Made by a program: the position numbers and the translations under genes. From NCBI RefSeq assembly GCF_002270355.1, contig NZ_NJFZ01000005.1:248001-312000 (forward strand): 64,000 bases of DNA. The letters are read 5' to 3'. The first letter of the stretch is position 1. Each line of letters starts with the position of its first letter. Positions 59,760 through 64,000 of the stretch are shown here, one piece after another. The DNA comes from Flectobacillus sp. BAB-3569. GTDB lineage: Bacteria; Bacteroidota; Bacteroidia; Cytophagales; Spirosomataceae. The notes below the pieces were generated by a model. That model had not been told where the DNA came from. It did no database searches and saw only the letters and a list, made by a program, of their open reading frames with translations.

Positions 59760-61187
59760 TTATTCATACAAAGGTTGATCAAATAACTCAACTTCTGGAA
59801 CTTGACTAATATCTATTAAAGGCACTTTGTGTCTCAAATAAGCAGGAGTCTCAAGGTCTGTCTCGTTAGGAATTTTTTGACAAAAACTATCTATCATACG
59901 TCTAATGCGAAGCGTGTCATCTTCATGCTTGTAATAAAACGTTGGTTTATGTTCTGTTCTTTCCTCTTCTTCTTCATATACCTCCTCTTCCTCATAAGTC
60001 ACCACAGGTGGTTGAGGTTGAGGCTGTGGTTGAGGCACAGGTGCAGCAGGTACAGGCACTCTATGAGGATTGTTGAAATTACCTACGGGTTTTGGTGATA
60101 ACGGTCTATCCACAAGGTCTTTAATGGTAGTCGGCTTAGGTTTAGGAGCGACGATGTGCTCTTTTTCTTCGACATTTTTACCATTTACAGGTAGTGGAGC
60201 ATCGTCGCCCAAGTCAAATCCTGCGGCGATAACCGTTACACGCATTTCTTCATCCAAATCATCATCTAGGATAAAACCAAGTTTGAAACCAGCAGGAGCC
60301 TCGCCAATTTCTCGCATGATATAGTCTGTGATAATTTGCTGTTCTTTCACGCCCATAACTTTAGCTTTACTAGTAGCCACAGTTACAAGGATACGTTTAG
60401 CACCTTTGATGTCTTTGTTGTTAAGCAATGGCGAATCAAGCGCGCTTTTGATTACTTCAGATGCACGATTTTGTCCTTTTGCTGAAGCTGTACTCATTAC
60501 CGCTTGACCAGCGTTGCTAAGTACTTTTTTAACATCCTTAAAGTCGGCGTTGATTTTACCAGACTTGGTAATTACTTCAGCGACTGATTTGGCAGCATTG
60601 GCCAATACGTCATCAGCGTGCTCAAATGCTTCAAGTATATTTAGATCTTCATAAATCTCAAGTAATTTATCGTTAAGCACTACCAAAACAGTATCGCAAG
60701 TACGTTGTAGTTCTTCGATACCACGCATAGCGGCATCAATTTTTTCTGTTCCTTCCCAAGAGTAAGGAGCAGTAACAATAGCAACAGTAAGAATATCAAG
60801 ACTTTTGGCAACCTTAGCAATAACAGGTGCTGCCCCAGTACCTGTACCACCACCCATACCTGCGGTGATAAATACCATTTTGGTGCCACCTTCCAACAAC
60901 GCTGTAATCTGAGCTGCACTTTCTTCGGCGGCTAATCTACCTTGTTCTGGTTCGGTCCCTGCTCCAAGACCTTCGGTAAGAATGGCTCCTAACTGAAGTT
61001 TTGTTGGCACAGAATTATCATTCAAGGCTTGTAAATCGGTATTACAAACCACGAAGTCAACATCCTGAATTTTCATTTCATACATGTGACGAACAGCATT
61101 GCTACCGCCACCACCAACGCCTATGACTTTGATAATATTAGAAGGCTTATCATCCTTTAGTTCGATATTATGATCAAAAAATGCCAT
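59760..61187 (-). CDS. ftsZ: cell division protein FtsZ
   Basis: A 475-residue tubulin-like GTPase that forms the division ring. The GTP-binding motifs GVGGGGSNAVRHM (near 23-35) and MGGGTGTGAAPVIAK (about 110-125) are intact, and the T7-loop synergy region NADFKDVKKVL is present. After residue 320 there is a linker rich in Pro and Gln (PVPQPQPQPQPP) and acidic residues, longer than in many phyla but usual here, and a conserved C-terminal block with TPAYLRHKVPL. It has its own terminator and no ftsA or ftsQ upstream; the co-directional neighbour is an M28 peptidase. Confidence 0.97.
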   Translation of the reverse strand: MAFFDHNIELKDDKPSNIIKVIGVGGGGSNAVRHMYEMKIQDVDFVVCNTDLQALNDNSVPTKLQLGAILTEGLGAGTEPEQGRLAAEESAAQITALLEGGTKMVFITAGMGGGTGTGAAPVIAKVAKSLDILTVAIVTAPYSWEGTEKIDAAMRGIEELQRTCDTVLVVLNDKLLEIYEDLNILEAFEHADDVLANAAKSVAEVITKSGKINADFKDVKKVLSNAGQAVMSTASAKGQNRASEVIKSALDSPLLNNKDIKGAKRILVTVATSKAKVMGVKEQQIITDYIMREIGEAPAGFKLGFILDDDLDEEMRVTVIAAGFDLGDDAPLPVNGKNVEEKEHIVAPKPKPTTIKDLVDRPLSPKPVGNFNNPHRVPVPAAPVPQPQPQPQPPVVTYEEEEVYEEEEERTEHKPTFYYKHEDDTLRIRRMIDSFCQKIPNETDLETPAYLRHKVPLIDISQVPEVELFDQPLYE

Positions 61188-61572
61188 ACGCTTAAACGGG
61201 TTAAGGATTAATAATATTCAGTAAGGATAAGTTAGGGATTATACTGATTACAAAGACAGGATAATCAAGTAATAGATGGTCGCTACCTCGGTCAGTATAC
61301 TTTGGTGTGCCAACCGCAAATTTAAGCTCCCAAAATTACAAATAATTTTAAATTACTCAGGTATTGTAAGTACCTATCAATATGACATATACTATAAAAT
61401 TACATAAAAGTTGCCAGATTGATACATTATGCTTTTGATAATCAGCATATTTTAGTGAGTGGTCAATTTATCAACTTAAAAATCCTTTTTATTCGTATGA
61501 TTTGAAACCATAAAAGTTGGAGTTCGGCGAAGGAGGTTTTGCTAACCTAGCCCCAACTTTTATGAAATATTG
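61188..61572. other. 385-base gap upstream of ftsZ with an inverted repeat
   Basis: Must hold the ftsZ promoter. 61509-61520 CATAAAAGTTGG and 61553-61564 CCAACTTTTATG form perfect 12-bp arms with an inner stem GGTT/AACC; placed just behind the M28 gene stop it probably ends that transcript, though the T-run is weak. Confidence 0.55.
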
Positions 61573-63069
61573 TTATTCGCTAGCGCCCCATTTCCATTCA
61601 CGACCAAGTTCTAGTTCTTTGCGAAGATTTTGCTTAATGAAAAAATCTCGTGTTGAGTAATAATCCATCTTTTTAGCAGGAATCTCTTCTGCATTTGCCA
61701 TCGCATATAGCATCATCGCTGTGTAACGAACTGTATTATTGATTTCATCTTTTTTGATTAAATCAAATTTATCACAATTGGCATGATAGCAACCAATAGC
61801 TTCTGGTGCAATACTACCGATTGGCGATGCCGTAGGAATACCCTCAAGCATAAATGTTTGGTGGTCGGAGTGCAATCCTGCTTGATTGATGACGGTATTT
61901 TTGAAAGAAGGTTCAACTTTCTGAATTACCTGTCCAAATCTTGTAAATAGAGGTACCATTTCGTCACGCCCCGATGTATTGAATCCATTGGCGTTGTTTG
62001 CCATGTCGAGGTTGAACATAAAAGCCACTTTGTTGATAGCATTGCTTTTATTAAGCTTTTCAATCATAGCTTTTGAGCCAAGCAACCCTTCTTCTTCACC
62101 CATAAACATCACAAACTCGATCGTTCTTTTAGGTTTCAGTTTCAACGCTTGGAAGGTACGAGCAATATCCAAAATCGAGAAAGAGCCAATGCCATTGTCC
62201 AATGCACCATGTGCCAAATCCCATGAGTCGAGGTGACCACCAATGACAATTTTCTCATCTTGATGACGTTTGCTACTACCTTTGAGCGTAGCAATCACAT
62301 TACGAGCTTTAATCATGCGACTAAAGTTTTTCATGTCAATCATCGCTACCAAATTTGGTTCTTGACTCAACCACGCACGAAGTTCCATACCACTTTCGAG
62401 CGATACACAAACGGCTGGGATTTCAATCAGACTTCCTGTTACAGAGGCAGTACCTGTCAATAGAACATTTCCTTTTACCGTATTCACAAAAATGACCCCA
62501 ACAGCGCCATATTGCATAGCTAGGGCAGTTTTCTCGGAACGGTGCAAATTACGTGGCCCCTTGATAGGAGCTAACAAGCCAATGTTGACAAGAGCAATTT
62601 TGCCAGAAAGCTTATCTTTTACGGCTTGAAAATCACCTTCCAATCCATTGCCTACGTCAACTATTTCAGACGTAACTTTTGCCTCCACAGGAGTCATGGC
62701 TAATGAAACGACTTCAACATCACGGAAATTATCACTTTTTCGTGGCGCGATGGCTAACGTAACCGTATCGCGTGACCATGCCTCTACTTGAAATGGCTGG
62801 TATTTGACATCGCTAAAACCGTAAGATTTTAGTAAGTTATGTGCATATTCTTCCGCTTTTTTTCCATTGCTACTGCCAGTAAGGCGATGACCAATGGTTT
62901 TGCAAGCTTGTCCTAGCGTTTCGTAAGCTTTCCCATTTGACAAAACTTCGGTATTGATTTGGCGAAAGATTTCCTCTAATTCGTCGGTTTCGTCTTTGAT
63001 AGGGTTATAGGCAGCGGTACCAATGAGTAATACTACGGCAAGCAGACTCAAAAAACTTTTTTTCATCAT
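61573..63069 (-). CDS. M28 family zinc aminopeptidase/carboxypeptidase, exported
   Basis: A 498-residue exported peptidase (hydrophobic start MMKKSFLSLLAVVLLIGTAA). A PA-like domain (about 130-250, LSGKIALVNIGLLAPIKG) is inserted before the catalytic M28 domain. The di-zinc site is visible: His-x-Asp in IGGHLDSWDLAHG, the bridging Asp in GALDNGIGS, the catalytic Glu pair in MGEEEGLLGSKA, Asp in NLDMANNANG and the final His in LHSDHQTFM. Such enzymes trim peptides outside the inner membrane. The gene stands alone. Confidence 0.92.
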   Translation of the reverse strand: MMKKSFLSLLAVVLLIGTAAYNPIKDETDELEEIFRQINTEVLSNGKAYETLGQACKTIGHRLTGSSNGKKAEEYAHNLLKSYGFSDVKYQPFQVEAWSRDTVTLAIAPRKSDNFRDVEVVSLAMTPVEAKVTSEIVDVGNGLEGDFQAVKDKLSGKIALVNIGLLAPIKGPRNLHRSEKTALAMQYGAVGVIFVNTVKGNVLLTGTASVTGSLIEIPAVCVSLESGMELRAWLSQEPNLVAMIDMKNFSRMIKARNVIATLKGSSKRHQDEKIVIGGHLDSWDLAHGALDNGIGSFSILDIARTFQALKLKPKRTIEFVMFMGEEEGLLGSKAMIEKLNKSNAINKVAFMFNLDMANNANGFNTSGRDEMVPLFTRFGQVIQKVEPSFKNTVINQAGLHSDHQTFMLEGIPTASPIGSIAPEAIGCYHANCDKFDLIKKDEINNTVRYTAMMLYAMANAEEIPAKKMDYYSTRDFFIKQNLRKELELGREWKWGASE

Positions 63070-63482
63070 GTTATGTTAAACAAAATTTGCTAAGAGTGGA
63101 CACCCAATAGAATCAATTAAAACGAAATGATAATAGTTCACATAAGAAAAGCATGCCATCTAAAGTAAGAATTCAAAATTGGCTACGAAAGGGCGATGGT
63201 AGTTTTCAGAATGTTGACTACAATTTTATACAAATGACTATACTCTCCTAATTTATCGTACAAATAATTGATTCCCAAAGAAAAGCAATTTAAGGCTATG
63301 TGAAGCTACCCTTATTCCGTTTATTGGAATATGTATTTATCGAAATTTACAAAAAAACATTGTGTAGTAAATGCTTAGCAATCAAAATTTAGTATATGTA
63401 TGGTTTGGTTCCTATTTACGCAATAATGTCAGGTAAAGGTAATTTTAATGTTAGTCGGCAAAATTAAATAAATTTTACCCGC

Positions 63483-63585
63483 AATAGGCATTAAGCTATA
63501 TGCCATAAGCTAAAAGTATTTCTAACAAAATCATGAATACATTTTCTGTCTAAGACCTACGGCTTATAGCCTAGAGCATTTTAAT
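63483..63585. repeat. intergenic repeat family C, copy 2
   Basis: GCAATAGGCATTAAGCTATA through AATCATGAATACATTTTC to GGCTTATAGCCTAGAGCATT; inverted partner of 59591-59697. Confidence 0.6.
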
Positions 63586-63616
63586 GCAATTCTATTTTGT
63601 AGTAATACTTAAGTAT

Positions 63617-63668
63617 TAGTGCTGAATTATGAGTTGTGAATTGTGAATGTAAAATTTTAACTATCAAT
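63617..63668. repeat. GTGAATTGTGA-type intergenic repeat, copy 3
   Basis: GTGCTGAATTATGAGTTGTG, then AATTGTGAATGTAAAATTTT and AACTATCAATATCTTAC; the reverse complement of 37820-37900 follows the same order, so the family is longer than the simple repeat alone. Confidence 0.5.
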
Positions 63669-63687
63669 ATCTTACATCTCCAATTGA

Positions 63688-63739
63688 TTAAATCTAATTT
63701 TGCACGATTACTTAAGTAATCGTGCAAAATTAGATTTAA
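63688..63739. repeat. perfect 52-nt palindrome at repeat-family A end
   Basis: Two 26-bp arms meeting in CTTAAG (centre 63713/63714). Each arm is the end of a family A element (CGTGCAAAATTAGATTTAA), so it looks like two element ends joined head to head. Confidence 0.8.
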
Positions 63740-63900
63740 GTGATGTGTTTAGGGACAAGGCAACAAGCATAAGGCAAAGAGTGTTAAAATATTTTTTAAT
63801 AACCACAGCCATGCTTTTTTCCAAAGCCCACCGCCGAAAGCCGATACCTGAAAGCCCAAAGCACACCTTAAATTTTATTTTGCGCACTAACTTAAAGTTA
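63714..63900 (-). repeat. intergenic repeat family A, copy 4 (reverse orientation)
   Basis: TAAGTAATCGTGCAAAATTA, GGGACAAGGCAACAAGCATA, AGGCAAAGAGTGTTAAAATA, CAAAGCCCACCGCCGAAAGC, CGATACCTGAAAGCCCAAAG, TTAAATTTTATTTTGCGCAC and ACTTAAAG; the longest and best kept copy. Confidence 0.7.
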
Positions 63901-63916
63901 GATTTTTATTTAAAAA

Positions 63917-63953
63917 GGCAAAAAACTTCAACAATCTACTGAAGTCTTTTGCC
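63917..63953 (-). terminator. terminator of the gene at the right edge
   Basis: Arms GGCAAAAAACTTCA (63917-63930) and TGAAGTCTTTTGCC (63940-63953), one mismatch; T-rich on the minus strand after the stem. Confidence 0.7.
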
Positions 63954-63964
63954 CAATCAAATGA

Positions 63965-64000
63965 TTATGCTGATTTACTTTGTACTACCGTATTGCTTAG
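63965..64000 (-). CDS. C-terminal end of a minus-strand gene (partial)
   Basis: The minus strand reads LSNTVVQSKSA and a TAA stop at 63967-63965, 12 bases ahead of a good terminator. Only 11 residues are in the window, so nothing can be said of the product. Confidence 0.35.
   Translation of the reverse strand, partial: LSNTVVQSKSA

Larger units (their letters stand above)
63070..63964. other. 895-base gene-free stretch rich in repeats
   Basis: Holds at least four repeat blocks: family C (63483-63585), the GTGAATTGTGA family (63617-63668), a 52-nt palindrome (63688-63739) and family A (63714-63900). 63070-63480 is AT-rich without recognised structure. No gene is supported. Confidence 0.6.

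Noticed and set aside
59760-61187. Antisense frames over ftsZ such as the Leu-rich one at 60680-60919
   Set aside because: Shadow of a highly conserved gene; no leader, no homology and impossible composition.
63700-63942. Plus-strand 80-residue reading frame
   Set aside because: It lies wholly inside the family A repeat and palindrome; composition and position argue against a gene.

Overview
The window is a 64 kb stretch of a low-GC bacterial chromosome from the phylum Bacteroidota, most likely order Cytophagales. Evidence: SusC-like TonB receptors with a carboxypeptidase-regulatory N-domain, promoters of the Bacteroidetes type (TTG, 18-20 nt, TAnnTTTG), weak ribosome binding sites, a CruF-type carotenoid gene, and phylum-typical families (DUF3500, DUF3089, DUF885, PorT-like barrel, DUF4129/DUF4350/MoxR). 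No phage, transposase or CRISPR array was seen.

Layout. 1-7 kb: housekeeping genes (partial HupE/UreJ-like gene, DUF3500 lipoprotein, front-end fatty-acid desaturase, rlmN, cvpA-like, yqeY, pdxJ), then a candidate small RNA that shows the same 8-nt loop twice. 8-11.5 kb: a two-gene beta-oxidation operon behind a large nested palindrome. 11.7-13.4 kb: cruF-like carotenoid gene plus a frameshifted CarH-like MerR/B12 regulator. 13.7-20.5 kb: DUF3089 lipoprotein, a TonB receptor with an odd Ala/Gln/Val-rich insertion, a tiny basic secreted protein, and a divergent PhyH dioxygenase/AraC pair. 20.5-27.6 kb: an RDD/SpoIIM/DUF4129/DUF4350/MoxR membrane cluster. 27.6-30.3 kb: a TPP riboswitch in front of a TonB receptor, probably a thiamin transporter. 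31-33.3 kb: HMG-CoA lyase and a glutaryl-CoA-dehydrogenase-like gene (frameshifted).

33.6-49.4 kb is the most interesting region. It holds a complete set for trans-4-hydroxy-L-proline breakdown: 4-hydroxyproline epimerase, D-hydroxyproline dehydrogenase, pyrroline-4-hydroxy-2-carboxylate deaminase, 2-ketoglutarate-semialdehyde dehydrogenase, an APC permease and an AraC regulator. Interleaved are two secreted beta-L-arabinofuranosidase-type enzymes (GH127-like and GH146-like) and a secreted DUF885 metallopeptidase. Hydroxyproline carrying beta-L-arabinofuranosides is the hallmark of plant extensins, so I read the region as a hydroxyproline-rich-glycoprotein utilisation locus that takes sugar, peptide and imino acid in one unit. 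A HigBA toxin-antitoxin pair and a long inverted repeat sit inside it.

49.7-64 kb: an HTH protein convergent with an HNH nuclease, tRNA-Phe, a split FadF/EtfD-like electron-transfer operon whose promoter carries a perfect 38-nt palindrome sharing its core with the beta-oxidation operon, a free-methionine-sulfoxide reductase, an Rrf2 regulator, a flavin amine oxidase, a SIMPL protein, an ftsZ outside any visible division cluster, and an M28 peptidase.

Two cross-cutting signals stand out. Several families of short non-coding repeats fill the gaps between genes, one ending in a perfect 52-nt palindrome. Three genes are each broken by one missing base in an A/T run, which could be sequencing error or real slippage-prone tracts.
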